Shown: positions 17,797-28,668, counted from the first letter of the stretch. The stretch: DNA of 54,368 nucleotides from Halanaerobium saccharolyticum (GCF_004362045.1 NZ_SNWX01000020.1:1-54368); one strand, 5' to 3'. The notes: a model not told the origin generated them from the letters alone. Made by a program: numbers and translations.

Positions 17797-17943
17797 CTTA
17801 TCTAGAGAGGTGGAGGGACTGGCCCTTTGAAACCCGGCAACCAGCAGTTAGTTACTGCCCGGTGCTAATTCCAGCAGGAAAATTCCTGAAAGATAAGGAG
17901 TTAATTAATTACCCACTCCTACTTTTAGGAAGTGGGATTTTTT
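17797..17943 (+). ncRNA. SAM-I (S-box) riboswitch with terminator
   Basis: P1 is CTTATC (17797-17802) with GATAAG (17892-17897). The core contains GAGGTGGAGGGACTGGCCC, then TTTGAAACCCGGCAACC and GGTGCTAATTCC, the classic S-box conserved elements. An expression platform follows: CCCACTCCT (17912-17920) pairs with AGGAAGTGGG (17926-17935), then a T-run. Without SAM, AGGAGT beside P1 (17896-17901) can pair with ACTCCT (17915-17920) as antiterminator. SAM should therefore switch off metY and metA. Confidence 0.95.
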
Positions 17944-18063
17944 GATTTAAGAACAGGATATTTTGTTTCTGAAATGAGTAGTATAGTGAGCAGTAATTAG
18001 TAGGTTGATTATCTGGTTTTATTGTTTTTAATTTGAGAAGAGAAAATTAGAGGAGGAAATTAA

Positions 18064-19341
<1,278 letters not shown>

Positions 19342-19361
19342 GAAGCCAGGAGTGAGAAGAG

Positions 19362-20279
19362 ATGCCTATTAAAATACAGGACGAATTGCCAGCAGTAGAA
19401 ACCCTTGAAAATGAAAATATATTTGTAATGAAAGAATCACGAGCAACTCATCAGGATATACGTTCCTTAAAAATATTAATTTTAAATTTAATGCCCACCA
19501 AAATAAAAACAGAAACCCAGATTTTACGTTTAATTGGTAATTCCCCACTGCAGGTTGATATTGATCTGATGCATCCGGAGAGTCATGATTCAAAAAATAC
19601 TTCCGAGGAACATCTGATTAAGTTTTACAATACTTTTGAAGAAATCAAAGATAATAATTATGATGGTATGATCATTACCGGTGCTCCGGTCGAAACCTTA
19701 AATTTTGAAGAAGTGGATTACTGGGAAGAACTGCAGCAGATAATGGACTGGAGTCTGCACCATGTTTTTTCTACCCTTCATATCTGCTGGGGAAGTCAGG
19801 CAGGCCTTTATCATCATTATGGAATTCCTAAATATCCTTTAGCTGAAAAGATGTTTGGAGTTTTCCCTCATTATAAGACTAAAAAACATGTTAAATTAAT
19901 GCGTGGTTTTGATGATTTATTTTATGTTCCCCAATCACGGCATACAGAAATCAGAAGAGAAGACATTGCTGAGATTGAGGAGCTGGAAATTCTTTCGGAA
20001 TCAGCAGAATCCGGTATTTATCTGGTGGCCAGCAAAAATGGCCGTCAGGTTTTTGCAACCGGTCATTCGGAGTATGATCGAGAAAGTCTGGAGGAAGAGT
20101 ACTTAAGAGATATCAATAAAGGGATGGAGATTGAACCTCCAAAGAATTATTATAGAGACAATGATCCTGATAAGGAAATTGTTATGCGCTGGCGCAGTCA
20201 TGCCAATCTATTATTTGTTAACTGGTTAAACTACTATGTTTATCAGGAAACTCCATTTGATTTAAGTAAACTAAAATAA
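19362..20279 (+). CDS. metA: homoserine O-acetyltransferase, MetA family
   Basis: 305 aa, normal MetA length. The catalytic triad is Cys142 (HICWGSQ), His235 and Glu237 (ATGHSEYD). Residue 111 is Glu (GAPVETL). Work on the family shows that Glu at this site favours acetyl-CoA and Gly favours succinyl-CoA. The name homoserine O-succinyltransferase would thus mislead, and the product matches MetY next door. AGGAG lies 8-9 bases before ATG. Same SAM-controlled transcript as metY. Confidence 0.92.
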   Translation: MPIKIQDELPAVETLENENIFVMKESRATHQDIRSLKILILNLMPTKIKTETQILRLIGNSPLQVDIDLMHPESHDSKNTSEEHLIKFYNTFEEIKDNNYDGMIITGAPVETLNFEEVDYWEELQQIMDWSLHHVFSTLHICWGSQAGLYHHYGIPKYPLAEKMFGVFPHYKTKKHVKLMRGFDDLFYVPQSRHTEIRREDIAEIEELEILSESAESGIYLVASKNGRQVFATGHSEYDRESLEEEYLRDINKGMEIEPPKNYYRDNDPDKEIVMRWRSHANLLFVNWLNYYVYQETPFDLSKLK

Positions 20280-20321
20280 AGCTGATAAATCATTTTATAG
20301 TTAGACCGACAACTATAATAC

Positions 20322-20366
20322 AAAAGAGCCCTTCTAGAATCATAATAGAAGGGCTCAAGCTCTTTT
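20322..20366. terminator. bidirectional terminator between converging operons
   Basis: GAGCCCTTCTA (20326-20336) pairs perfectly with TAGAAGGGCTC (20346-20356). On the minus strand TTTTG follows; on the plus strand an overlapping AAAAGAGC/GCTCTTTT arrangement ends in TTTT. It separates metA from the minus-strand Mrp operon. Confidence 0.8.
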
Positions 20367-20401
20367 ACAGTTCTTATGCAGCAGATATTAGCTGTTATTT
20401 T

Positions 20402-22198
20402 TTACAATTCATCATTTAAATATTTATCAATACCGACAGCAGCATCATGACCGGTTCTGATAGCATTGATTACATCAGGTCCCCGGGCAATGTCTCCTCC
20501 GGCAAAGAGCCAGTCAACGGAAGTCTGGCTGAAATCATTAATTTTAATTCTGGGGCCGGCATACTCGATTTCAAACTGATCATCAATATAGGAATTATCT
20601 CCTCCCTGACCAATAGCTTCGATTACCATATCACATTCGTAATTTTCAATATCACTGTCATCAAAAGTAGGGTTGAAATTCATTTCTTCATCAAAGACTG
20701 ACACACAGCAGTTGGTGCAGAGCTGAGCTAAAGAGCCGTCTTCATTGACCTCAATTTCTTTAGGACCACGGCCTGGTTTAAAGACAATTCCTTCTTCCCG
20801 GGCTTCTTCAATTTCTTCCTGGTCAGCAGGCATAATATCTTCAGTTTCTAAGGAAGTAACAGTAATATTTACTTCCCCGTATTTTTCCATCTGCAGTCTG
20901 GCCATTGAGCGGGCAATATCCATAGCCACATTTCCTCCACCAATAACTACTAAGTTTTTGGTAACCGGAACTTCTTTACCGCGGGCAATATCTGCCAGCA
21001 GGTTGACAGCCTGATAGACATTATTGTTGTCCGTTCCCGGTACTCTGGTGCTGCGGCCGTTGTGGAGACCAGTTGCTGCAAAAACTGCATCATACTGCTC
21101 GTGCAGCTCATCTAAAGTGATATCCTCACCAACTCTGGTGTTGAAAACAAAGTCTACACCGAGACTTTTAATATAATTAATGTCTTTATCCAGGGCATCA
21201 TAGGGCAGGCGGTATTCAGGGATTCCATAGCGCATCATCCCTCCGGCATTTTCCTTATCTTCATAAACTGTAATCTGATAGCCCATTACACTTAAATAGT
21301 GGGCAGCCGAAAGTCCGGCCGGACCGGCACCAACAACAGCAATCTTTTTATTATTCTGTTCAATTTTTTCTGTCCCTAAAATTTTCTTGTAGTCTGCAGA
21401 ATCAACATTATCAACCGCATAACGCTTCAGCCAGCGGATGGAAACTGCCTCTCCCCGGTGAGAGATAGCACAGACTCCCTCACATTTATGAGTGCAGACC
21501 CGGCCGCAGACCTCAGGCAGTGGATTATCCTCGTAAATCTGCTGTACTGATTCTTCCAGTTCTTCGTCGAAAATTCCTCTTATATACTGAGGAATATTCA
21601 TATTGGCCGGACAGGTGTCTGTACAGATTTCACATTCCACACAGCGGGAAGCTTCCTTTTCCGCCTGTTCTTTCGAAAAACCCTCCACTATTTCAATAAA
21701 GGAATCGACTCTTGCTTCCGGATCCAGCATTTCGATGTCAATTCTTTTTAAGTCTAAGAGATCAGAATTTTCATCTCTCAAATAGCCGAGGGGATGATCA
21801 ACCTTATTAATATCATGCTGATCTGGAGTAACTATAAATGTATCAGGGTCCAGGTCAATATAGCTGTAATCCCGGCTCATTTCCAGAGAACCGGTGGTGC
21901 AGACATCAACACAGAGTCCACACCAGCAGCAGCGGCCGTAATCAATCTGGGGCCTTTCATTCCGCTGTCCTTCCTCAGCTGGTACATCCAGCATTTCCAC
22001 CATCGAAATGGCATCATTAACACAGACTTCCTGGCAGGTAGAACAGCCGATACATTCTTCTAAATCATTAATATGAAAACCCCTGTATCTTTTAGCAGCA
22101 TCATTTGACTCTGCCGGATAGCGCACTGTTTCCGGTTTCTTTACTAAATTTTTAAAAGCTGTAACAGGAGAGAAGATGCTTTTTTTATCATTAGCCAA
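20402..22198 (-). CDS. NuoI-like ferredoxin fused to GltD-like FAD/NAD(P)H oxidoreductase
   Basis: About 598 aa. Residue numbers count from the upstream GTG (22207). Residues 11-110 match NuoI: KNLVKKPETVRYPAE, then two 4Fe-4S sites, Cys52-55-58-62 and Cys93-96-99-103. Residues 175-601 match the glutamate-synthase beta-subunit (GltD/NfnB) fold, with cysteines 189-192-195-199 and 234-238-242-246, the FAD loop GAGPAG (293-298) and a second nucleotide site VVIGGGNVAMD. There is no GltB partner. As last gene of the Mrp/Nuo operon it probably passes electrons between ferredoxin or NAD(P)H and the membrane complex. Start: GTG 22207 lies inside the ribosome site GAGGTG; the TTG at 22198 is better spaced. 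Confidence 0.85.
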   Translation of the reverse strand: MANDKKSIFSPVTAFKNLVKKPETVRYPAESNDAAKRYRGFHINDLEECIGCSTCQEVCVNDAISMVEMLDVPAEEGQRNERPQIDYGRCCWCGLCVDVCTTGSLEMSRDYSYIDLDPDTFIVTPDQHDINKVDHPLGYLRDENSDLLDLKRIDIEMLDPEARVDSFIEIVEGFSKEQAEKEASRCVECEICTDTCPANMNIPQYIRGIFDEELEESVQQIYEDNPLPEVCGRVCTHKCEGVCAISHRGEAVSIRWLKRYAVDNVDSADYKKILGTEKIEQNNKKIAVVGAGPAGLSAAHYLSVMGYQITVYEDKENAGGMMRYGIPEYRLPYDALDKDINYIKSLGVDFVFNTRVGEDITLDELHEQYDAVFAATGLHNGRSTRVPGTDNNNVYQAVNLLADIARGKEVPVTKNLVVIGGGNVAMDIARSMARLQMEKYGEVNITVTSLETEDIMPADQEEIEEAREEGIVFKPGRGPKEIEVNEDGSLAQLCTNCCVSVFDEEMNFNPTFDDSDIENYECDMVIEAIGQGGDNSYIDDQFEIEYAGPRIKINDFSQTSVDWLFAGGDIARGPDVINAIRTGHDAAVGIDKYLNDEL

Positions 22199-22325
22199 TT
22201 TTTTCACCTCATTAGTCTTCGTTTGGATTTCAAGTTAATTAAGCTGATTTTAAATAATAGATTAAGACAGAACTGTTTAATATCTTAACTGAACAAGAGT
22301 TTGAATTTAGACTGCTGAATCAAAT

Positions 22326-23435
22326 TTAGCGGTCAAATTCAGGTGGGCAGATCCCCAGACTTTTGGCCCAGACAGGAACATCTGCAATTCTGGTCCCGGG
22401 CAGAAATTCTCTGACTCCGTATAAGCCGAGGGGGGTAGAAGCACCTCTCACATGGACCCGGTATGGTTTTAAACCTCCATCTGAGACCATATAGTAGCCG
22501 TATTCTCCCCGCTTTGATTCAATTTTAACATAGGCATCACCTTTAGGTATCTTATATTTCAAGCCATTACCCAGGTCAGTCTGAACAGGTCCGTCAGGAA
22601 TATTTTGAATCAGCTGGCGAATAATTTTGATACTCTGCAGCATATCATCTCTGGCAATTTTGATTCGATCCCAGGCATCACCATTTTCATAGGTCGGCAC
22701 CTCAAATTCAACATCATCATAGGCTGCATAGGGCATCATCTTTCGGAGATCATGGGGAACACCATTGGCCCTTAAAACAGGTCCGGTGGCTCCCATCTCA
22801 ACTGCTTCTTCTTTGGTGATTACTGCTTTACCCTGCCAGCGTTTTTGTGCATTTGGATTTTCAAACAATGTTTTTTCCAGATCGGGAAAACGCTCATTTT
22901 CAAGCTCATCCATTAAATCTAAGATTTTATCAAAAGTCTCGTCTTCAATATCCTGTCTAACTCCACCGGGACGGATGTAGATGTGGTAAACTCGAGCCCC
23001 GGTGATTTCTTCAAAAATATCTAAAATGTAATCTCTGGTTAAGGTTCCCCAGTGCATAACCGTGTACTGACCAATTCCGGCTGCATTACCACCAATTGAA
23101 AAGATGTGGCCCTGAATTCTGGCCAGCTCCAGAATAATCGAGCGGATGTAGTCAGCCCTTCTGGGAACTTCAATTTCTCCAATTGCCTCAAAACCCATTG
23201 CATAGACCATTTCGTTGATATCAGGTTCTTCAACACAGATCCGGGGAACTAAAGCTGTATTTTTAATCCAGAGTCTTTCTTCCATTAATTTTTCAAAACC
23301 GCGGTGGAGGTGGCCGGCATTTGCCTTAGCTGAAGTAACAGTATCACCTTCAAATTCATAAATAATTCCATAGTTGCCGGGAACTCCGGGATGGTTTGGT
23401 CCAAAAAATATTTCAGTCTGTGTGCTTTTGTCCAT
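22326..23435 (-). CDS. NuoD / hydrogenase-large-subunit homologue (MbxL-like) with degenerate NiFe site
   Basis: About 369 aa. NuoD/NiFe large-subunit fold: HLHRGFEKLMEER, GNAAGIGQYTVMHWG, RANGVPHDLRK, ESKRGEYGYYMVSDG. Hydrogenases hold NiFe with CxxC at both ends. Here the first is RICVEEPD and the last GICPPEFDR, so only one Cys of each pair remains (Cys67 and Cys363 from the start used). This resembles archaeal MbxL more than a hydrogenase. It should sit on the cytoplasmic arm with NuoB and NuoC homologues. Start: ATG 23435 has GGAGGG 6 bases upstream; an ATG at 23483 overlaps nuoC much further and has no such site. Confidence 0.88.
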   Translation of the reverse strand: MDKSTQTEIFFGPNHPGVPGNYGIIYEFEGDTVTSAKANAGHLHRGFEKLMEERLWIKNTALVPRICVEEPDINEMVYAMGFEAIGEIEVPRRADYIRSIILELARIQGHIFSIGGNAAGIGQYTVMHWGTLTRDYILDIFEEITGARVYHIYIRPGGVRQDIEDETFDKILDLMDELENERFPDLEKTLFENPNAQKRWQGKAVITKEEAVEMGATGPVLRANGVPHDLRKMMPYAAYDDVEFEVPTYENGDAWDRIKIARDDMLQSIKIIRQLIQNIPDGPVQTDLGNGLKYKIPKGDAYVKIESKRGEYGYYMVSDGGLKPYRVHVRGASTPLGLYGVREFLPGTRIADVPVWAKSLGICPPEFDR

Positions 23436-23910
23436 TGTAATCCCTCCATTCATATTGATCATTAACAAATTCTCTGGTGTCAAAATCCTTACGCATTGGA
23501 GGGAGGTGCTGCCAGTTTTCCAAAATCATTTCCTCTAAATTATCATTCCCTTTAAATTCAACCCCAAAGAATTCATGTATATCTCGTTCATAAAATTCGG
23601 CTACCGGCCAGATTTCTTTTGCAGTCTGGAAAATGCCGGGCTCACGCTTAATTCTGGTTTTTAAACTGATATTTATATAATCATCATAGGAGAAGAGGTG
23701 GTAGACAAGTTCAAATGCCCCCTCTTCAAGCCAGTCCACACAGCTGATTGTAGAAAGGTGCTGATAGGAGTGAGACTTTAAAAAGGAAAGAGCCTGAATT
23801 AAATTTTTTGGAGCAAGTTCCACAGATACATTCTGCTCCCTTTTGATTTCTACTGCCTGAGGCTCAAGATGAACATTAATTAACTCTAAAAGTTCTTTTT
23901 CATTTCTCAC
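23413..23910 (-). CDS. NuoC / 30-kDa-like subunit (MbxK-like)
   Basis: 165 aa. Contains the NuoC family core TISCVDWLEEGAFELVYHLF and ERDIHEFFGVEFKGNDNLEE. GTG start overlaps the nuoB-like stop by 4 bases (GTGA). It bridges the NuoB and NuoD homologues in the cytoplasmic arm. Its end overlaps the start of the NuoD-like gene by 23 bases. Confidence 0.88.
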   Translation of the reverse strand: MRNEKELLELINVHLEPQAVEIKREQNVSVELAPKNLIQALSFLKSHSYQHLSTISCVDWLEEGAFELVYHLFSYDDYINISLKTRIKREPGIFQTAKEIWPVAEFYERDIHEFFGVEFKGNDNLEEMILENWQHLPPMRKDFDTREFVNDQYEWRDYNGQKHTD

Positions 23911-24440
23911 TGTGTTCTCTGCACCTCCCCTAATACTGCTTCCTGATTCTGATGATAAAACTCCAGGTTATCCTGATAGCGCTGGTATCCATCTGCCTCA
24001 CCATTATTGATCATTTTTTTGAGTTTAAGTAAGCCATCTAAGATTGCTTCCGGACGGGGCATACAGCCGGCGATATACATTTCAACCGGCAGATATTTAT
24101 CCAGCTGTTTGATTGTATTATATGAATCCCAGTACATGCCGCCGTTGATTGTACAGGAGCCAAAGCCTACTACAAATTTTGGGGCCTGCATTTGTTCATA
24201 GGTATAGATCAAGCGTCTTAAGGTTTTGGTGCTTAAATAACCGGTAACTAAAAGTAAATCTGCCTGACGGGGAGTTGCTGCTGGTCCGATACCGAAGCGG
24301 CTCATGTCATAGCGAGAAGTCATGGTCGGCGGCAGCTCTATTGCCCCACAGCCTGTACAGTAATGAAGCATATTTATCGATTTGTTCTGGGCCCAGTCAA
24401 GAATCTCCTGCCAGCTCCCTTTAACAAAGTTATTATTCAT
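23907..24440 (-). CDS. NuoB / small-subunit homologue (MbxJ-like)
   Basis: 177 aa. Proximal 4Fe-4S ligands are all present: Cys28 and Cys31 (YCTGCGAIE), Cys96 (GFGSC) and Cys126 (AGCMPRP). The CxxC spacing is that of hydrogenase-type and Mbx-type subunits, not the tandem CC of respiratory NuoB. It carries electrons to the NuoD-like site. AGGAGG precedes ATG. Confidence 0.9.
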   Translation of the reverse strand: MNNNFVKGSWQEILDWAQNKSINMLHYCTGCGAIELPPTMTSRYDMSRFGIGPAATPRQADLLLVTGYLSTKTLRRLIYTYEQMQAPKFVVGFGSCTINGGMYWDSYNTIKQLDKYLPVEMYIAGCMPRPEAILDGLLKLKKMINNGEADGYQRYQDNLEFYHQNQEAVLGEVQRTQ

Positions 24441-24457
24441 TTAAAAAAACCTCCTGC

Positions 24458-25354
24458 TTAAATTATTATATATAATGCCTGTAAAATAGCTATTCCGAGC
24501 GGCCACTTCCAGAAAAACTTAACTCCATCTTCAATTCTGAATCTGGGGAAAAGACTGCCGAACATTGTTGCTAAGATCCAGACGATCAGCATTTTAAAGC
24601 TGAAGCTGAAGATGTTATCTGCTCCTCCCAAAAAGAGGTTGACATAAAGGGCCAGCTCGATAATAATTGTAATTGATTTCTGTAAGAGCAGCATACCTAA
24701 ATATTTTCCACCTGATTCTACAACCGGGCCAGAACCAATCTCCGATGGAGCTATCATCGCATCAAAAGGCTTTTTACCCATCATTCCAATTAGCACCACA
24801 AAGGCTACTAAAGCCATCATTGGATAGGCAAAGAGATTCCAGTTTAAAAAGCTTCCGGCCTGGGCCTGCATCAAACCCCAGATTGAAGAAGTCTGATACC
24901 TGAAGATCAGTGAAAATAGAATAACAAGAAAGGGCAGCTCATAACCAAGCATCTGAGTTAAAGCCCTTGAGATACCAATTGACGCCTGAGGATTACCCGA
25001 GCCAACAGTACCCATTGCCATTCCGAGAGAGGCCACAGCTAAGAGGTAAATAACCAGTAAAACTGTACCTTCCATCGAATAAAGCTGCCAGCTGCCGAGC
25101 GGGATAAAAAATAAAGTTGCAATTACTCCCCCGAGAGCCATTACAGCACCAAAATCAAAGATAAAGCCGTGAGTTATCGCATCTTTACCGAAGAGCTTTA
25201 AAACATCAAGATAGGGCTGATAAACAGGTGGGCCGTATCTTTTTTGAATTCGGGCTATGATTTTGCGGGCAATTCCCATAAAGAGCAGCCCCAGAGCCGT
25301 CGCAAAAACTGTTATTAAAAGAAAATGTCCGATTTTATAGATTAGATCTATCAT
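24458..25354 (-). CDS. NuoH-like membrane subunit (MbxM-like)
   Basis: About 298 aa with eight or so membrane segments. NuoH motifs: RIQKRYGPPVYQPYLDVLK near residue 36, SRALTQMLGYELP, and APSEIGSGPVVESGG with acidic residues on the cytoplasmic side. It links the redox arm to the ion-pumping subunits. Start: ATG 25354 overlaps the upstream stop as ATGA and has GGGGTGG before it; a GTG at 25363 is also possible. Confidence 0.9.
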   Translation of the reverse strand: MIDLIYKIGHFLLITVFATALGLLFMGIARKIIARIQKRYGPPVYQPYLDVLKLFGKDAITHGFIFDFGAVMALGGVIATLFFIPLGSWQLYSMEGTVLLVIYLLAVASLGMAMGTVGSGNPQASIGISRALTQMLGYELPFLVILFSLIFRYQTSSIWGLMQAQAGSFLNWNLFAYPMMALVAFVVLIGMMGKKPFDAMIAPSEIGSGPVVESGGKYLGMLLLQKSITIIIELALYVNLFLGGADNIFSFSFKMLIVWILATMFGSLFPRFRIEDGVKFFWKWPLGIAILQALYIII

Positions 25355-27216
25355 ATTATCCACCCCACTGCTGCCAGAATAACAAATAATAAGACTGAAT
25401 AGAGAGCATAGTTTTGGACTCTTCCGGCTGCGAAAATTCTTCTAAAACTTTCACCACTTTTAAGCAAATTAGCTGTCAGTGTTTCGTAAAAGCCGGTCAG
25501 ACTTTTGGCTGCCAGATTATCAAATAAGCGGTCAAAGGGTCTGTAATACTGGTAGGCATAGTGATAGCTCTCAGCATCAGTAACATATTCACCGGAGCTG
25601 TAGGTATCAAGCAGGCCAACCAGTTTTGATTTCTTGGCGAGGCCAAAGACTAAGAGGGCAATTACAAAGCCAGCTGCAAAGACATTAAAGATGTAGAGCG
25701 AGTTCCAGGCACCAAAGGCTCCCTGAATACTGTAGAGGCTGTAGTTAACAGTTTCTATTCCCAGGTCGCCAGAAATCTGGCTTATAATATTCATCTGAAT
25801 GCCGGGAAAAACACCAAAGAGCACAATAACTCCAATTAAAATCAGCATTGGTATTTTCATCAGCAGGGGAACTTCTTTAATTTCCTGATGCTGCGGCTTT
25901 AGCTGGCCCAAAAAGACTGTGCTTAAGGGCTTAAAAACATACATAAATGAAGCTATACTGCCGAAAAAGGCGGCCAGTGCCAGGAATAAATAACCTTTTT
26001 CAATCAGGGCCTGGTAGATAACCCACTTGGAAATAAAACCATTTGTTGGTGGAATACCTGCCAGAGCAATAATTGCTGTTAAGTAGGCAGCAAAAGTGAG
26101 CGGCATCCGAAAGATCAGGCCACCCACCTCATACATCTTAGTGGTTCCTGTTCTGTAAATAACTGCTGCCAGAGCCAGGAAAATAGTTGATTTAAAAATC
26201 AGGTGATTCATCAGATGCAGCATTGAGCCGCTGAAACCTAAGGGAGTTGCAATAGCAATCCCGATAATTATATAGCCCATCTGTGAGATCGAAGAATAGG
26301 CTATTAGTTTTTTCATATCTTCCTGTCTGATTGCTAAAATTGTTCCTGTAATAATAGTCACTGCACCTAAGAGAGCAAATAGATAGCTCAAAAGCGGCAG
26401 CCCCCGATAGGCAATTGTATTTTCTATAATCTTAAAAAAGGAGAGCTGATGGAAAACAACTATAAGTCCATAGAATCCAACTTTAAGCAGCATCCCTGAG
26501 AGAAAAGGAGAAAATTCCTTGGGGGCATTACCGTGTGCATCCTTAACCCAGACATGAAGCGGGAAAATACCTGCCTTAACCCAAAAGGGTAAGCTGATGG
26601 CTAAAAGCAGTAATATTGACTGTGGAGCAGAATTATTCAATAAAAATTCGGCTGCCGGCTCAAAGGCAAAGCTTCCGGTCTGCTGAAAAATAAAGATTAC
26701 TGCCATCAAAAATGAATAGGCTGCAGCTGCACTTAAGATCAGGTAGCGGTAAGCTGCCCTGCCTGCCATTTTCTTTTTCCCGGAAGAAATCAAGTAAAAA
26801 GAAGTCCAGGTCATTAACTCCCAGAAAATAAAAAGAGTTAAAAAGTCACGAGCAAAGAGAACTCCCATAATACTGCCGATAACAAGCAGAAAATTTAGAT
26901 TAAAAACAGAGCTGAATTTAAAATCTGCCTGTGAATCGATGGAAAAGACGGCAATCAAAAGTGAAATGGCTGATGTCAGGACTGCAAAGAGCCAGGAAAG
27001 CGGAGTTAAGGCCATTAAAAATTCAAGCTGATAACCCATTAAACTTAAGTTAAAACTCTGATTAAGCTCCCAGCTGCCGTAAATTAAAGCCAGACTGAGC
27101 AGCAGGTAAGCTGAGACCAACGCCGTAATTGTCGCTCCCGCCTTTTTATTTTTCTTATTTAAAATGTAGGCTGCGAAAGCTGCTGCAGCTGGAACAAATA
27201 TATATTTGGTCAGCAA
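25351..27216 (-). CDS. NuoL/MrpD-like antiporter subunit (MbxH'-like)
   Basis: 621 aa, about 14-16 membrane segments. Proton-antiporter core: FWELMTWTSFYLISSGKKK, FWVKAGIFPLHVWVKDAHGNAP with a conserved channel Lys, HLMNHLIFKSTIFLALAA with another Lys. The C-terminal extension (SYHYAYQYYRPFDRLFDNL) is longer than in MrpD. Start is TTG with GGAGGG upstream; it follows the previous stop directly. One of two antiporter-type subunits in this operon. Confidence 0.88.
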   Translation of the reverse strand: MLTKYIFVPAAAAFAAYILNKKNKKAGATITALVSAYLLLSLALIYGSWELNQSFNLSLMGYQLEFLMALTPLSWLFAVLTSAISLLIAVFSIDSQADFKFSSVFNLNFLLVIGSIMGVLFARDFLTLFIFWELMTWTSFYLISSGKKKMAGRAAYRYLILSAAAAYSFLMAVIFIFQQTGSFAFEPAAEFLLNNSAPQSILLLLAISLPFWVKAGIFPLHVWVKDAHGNAPKEFSPFLSGMLLKVGFYGLIVVFHQLSFFKIIENTIAYRGLPLLSYLFALLGAVTIITGTILAIRQEDMKKLIAYSSISQMGYIIIGIAIATPLGFSGSMLHLMNHLIFKSTIFLALAAVIYRTGTTKMYEVGGLIFRMPLTFAAYLTAIIALAGIPPTNGFISKWVIYQALIEKGYLFLALAAFFGSIASFMYVFKPLSTVFLGQLKPQHQEIKEVPLLMKIPMLILIGVIVLFGVFPGIQMNIISQISGDLGIETVNYSLYSIQGAFGAWNSLYIFNVFAAGFVIALLVFGLAKKSKLVGLLDTYSSGEYVTDAESYHYAYQYYRPFDRLFDNLAAKSLTGFYETLTANLLKSGESFRRIFAAGRVQNYALYSVLLFVILAAVGWII

Positions 27217-28668
27217 TTAGATCCCTCCTAAAACTGTCATAATGTAGCGGCTGTTATTTAAAATTTCTGCGGCTGCCTTTTCCAGAGGCTCAGCAATAAG
27301 CTGTGGATAAACTCCGAGGCCGATAATCAGCAGAGTCAATAAAATAACCGGTACAGTAATTACAGCTGTATTTTTAACTTCAATTTCTAAGTCTTCAAAG
27401 TATAATTTCTGTACAACTTTTAGATAATAGGCGATTTCGATTAGAGCAGCTGCCAGAATCAAAAAAGTAATCAAAAACTGATCTGCATTTAAACTGCTGC
27501 TGATAATCATAAATTTACTGATAAAACCATTTAAAAAAGGAACTCCCAGGATCCCCATGGCAGCAATAGTAAAGCCAAAGGCTGCTGTTGGTTTTTTAGT
27601 TCCCAGTCCTGCCAGATCTTTAATCTTTTTGCTCCCGGCTGCTGAAATTAAAACCCCAGCACTGATAAAGAGCAGAACCTTTAAAATAGAATGATTGATC
27701 AGCTGAAAAAGCCCGGCCTTGACTGCTGCTTCAGTTCCCAGACTGATAACTGTGACAATTAATCCCATCTGAGCCAGACTGGAGTAAGCAAGCATTCTCT
27801 TTATATTTTCCTGCTGATAAGCAATTAATTCTCCCATGATTAGAGTGATTACTCCAATCACCAGCAGATAGTTAAAAAACTGCTGAGCTGGAAAGAGGGT
27901 GAAAAATATTCTGGCCAGAGCATAGATCCCAGCTGCAGAGACTGCACCACTCATGATGCCGCTGACTGCTGTTGGTGCTTCTGTATAGATATCAGGCACC
28001 CAGAAATTTAGTGGGAATAATTCTGCTTCAATTCCAATCCCGATTAAAAAGAGGAGAGCTGTAATCTGCAGCAGAAGTGGATTAATTAAACCAGCTGAGG
28101 CTGCAATTTCTGCCAGATTGAGGCTGCCGACTGCTGAATATGTAAAACCGATTCCGAGCAGTAAAAATACAGAACCCACACCACCGATAATTAAATATTT
28201 AAAACTTGCTTCATAACTACTGCCGCCGGCAAAGGTTGTCAGGCTGTAGGCGGCAATGCTTGTGATTTCAATAAAAACGAAGAGATTAAAGAGATCACCT
28301 GTCATTACCATCCCGCTGGCCCCGGCGGTTATCATTAAAAAGAGCAGATAAAATTTATCATCAAACTGATAGTCTTGAGATAAATTATAAATTGAAAGAA
28401 TAAAGGCACTGCCGTTAATTAAAAAGGCTGCCACTAAAGCCAGAGGACCAACATATAAGTTAATAGCAAAAGGTGCCTGCCAGCCGCCAAGTTCTAGTAT
28501 AAGTGGAGCAGCCATAATTTCAGTAAAATTGCTGCTGAGCACAATTAAATTAAAAGCGGTTGTCAGTAAAGCAATAAATTTAGGCAGTTTTGAATTGAGC
28601 ATCTTAAAAATTGGCATTGTAAAAGCCATTAATAAGGGTAGAGCAATAATTAAAGTTAAATTCACCAT
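27217..28668 (-). CDS. MrpD/NuoN-like antiporter subunit (MbxH-like)
   Basis: 483 aa, about 14 membrane segments. Core motifs FVFIEITSIAAYSLTTFAGG, ELFPLNFWVPDIYTEAPTAVSG and KAGLFQLINHSILKVLLFISAG, with conserved Glu and Lys in the channel helices. Length fits MrpD. GGGGGTT precedes ATG; it overlaps the MrpC-like gene by 7 bases. Confidence 0.9.
   Translation of the reverse strand: MVNLTLIIALPLLMAFTMPIFKMLNSKLPKFIALLTTAFNLIVLSSNFTEIMAAPLILELGGWQAPFAINLYVGPLALVAAFLINGSAFILSIYNLSQDYQFDDKFYLLFLMITAGASGMVMTGDLFNLFVFIEITSIAAYSLTTFAGGSSYEASFKYLIIGGVGSVFLLLGIGFTYSAVGSLNLAEIAASAGLINPLLLQITALLFLIGIGIEAELFPLNFWVPDIYTEAPTAVSGIMSGAVSAAGIYALARIFFTLFPAQQFFNYLLVIGVITLIMGELIAYQQENIKRMLAYSSLAQMGLIVTVISLGTEAAVKAGLFQLINHSILKVLLFISAGVLISAAGSKKIKDLAGLGTKKPTAAFGFTIAAMGILGVPFLNGFISKFMIISSSLNADQFLITFLILAAALIEIAYYLKVVQKLYFEDLEIEVKNTAVITVPVILLTLLIIGLGVYPQLIAEPLEKAAAEILNNSRYIMTVLGGI

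Noticed and set aside
17700-17945. 81-codon open frame overlapping the end of nagZ
   Set aside because: It runs through the promoter, SAM aptamer and terminator and has no ribosome site; the riboswitch explains the conserved bases.
20745-21014. Plus-strand frames inside the NuoI-GltD gene
   Set aside because: Several antisense frames of 60-90 codons lie in this long gene; none has a ribosome site or recognisable domain.
20402-22198. Glutamate synthase small subunit
   Set aside because: The C-terminal half is GltD-like, but there is no GltB gene, the N-terminus is NuoI-like, and it sits at the end of a Mrp/Nuo operon. The fold is shared by many NAD(P)H:ferredoxin-type enzymes.
22326-24440. 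Membrane-bound NiFe hydrogenase
   Set aside because: The overall fold and gene order resemble Mbh, but two of the four NiFe-ligating cysteines of the large subunit are absent.
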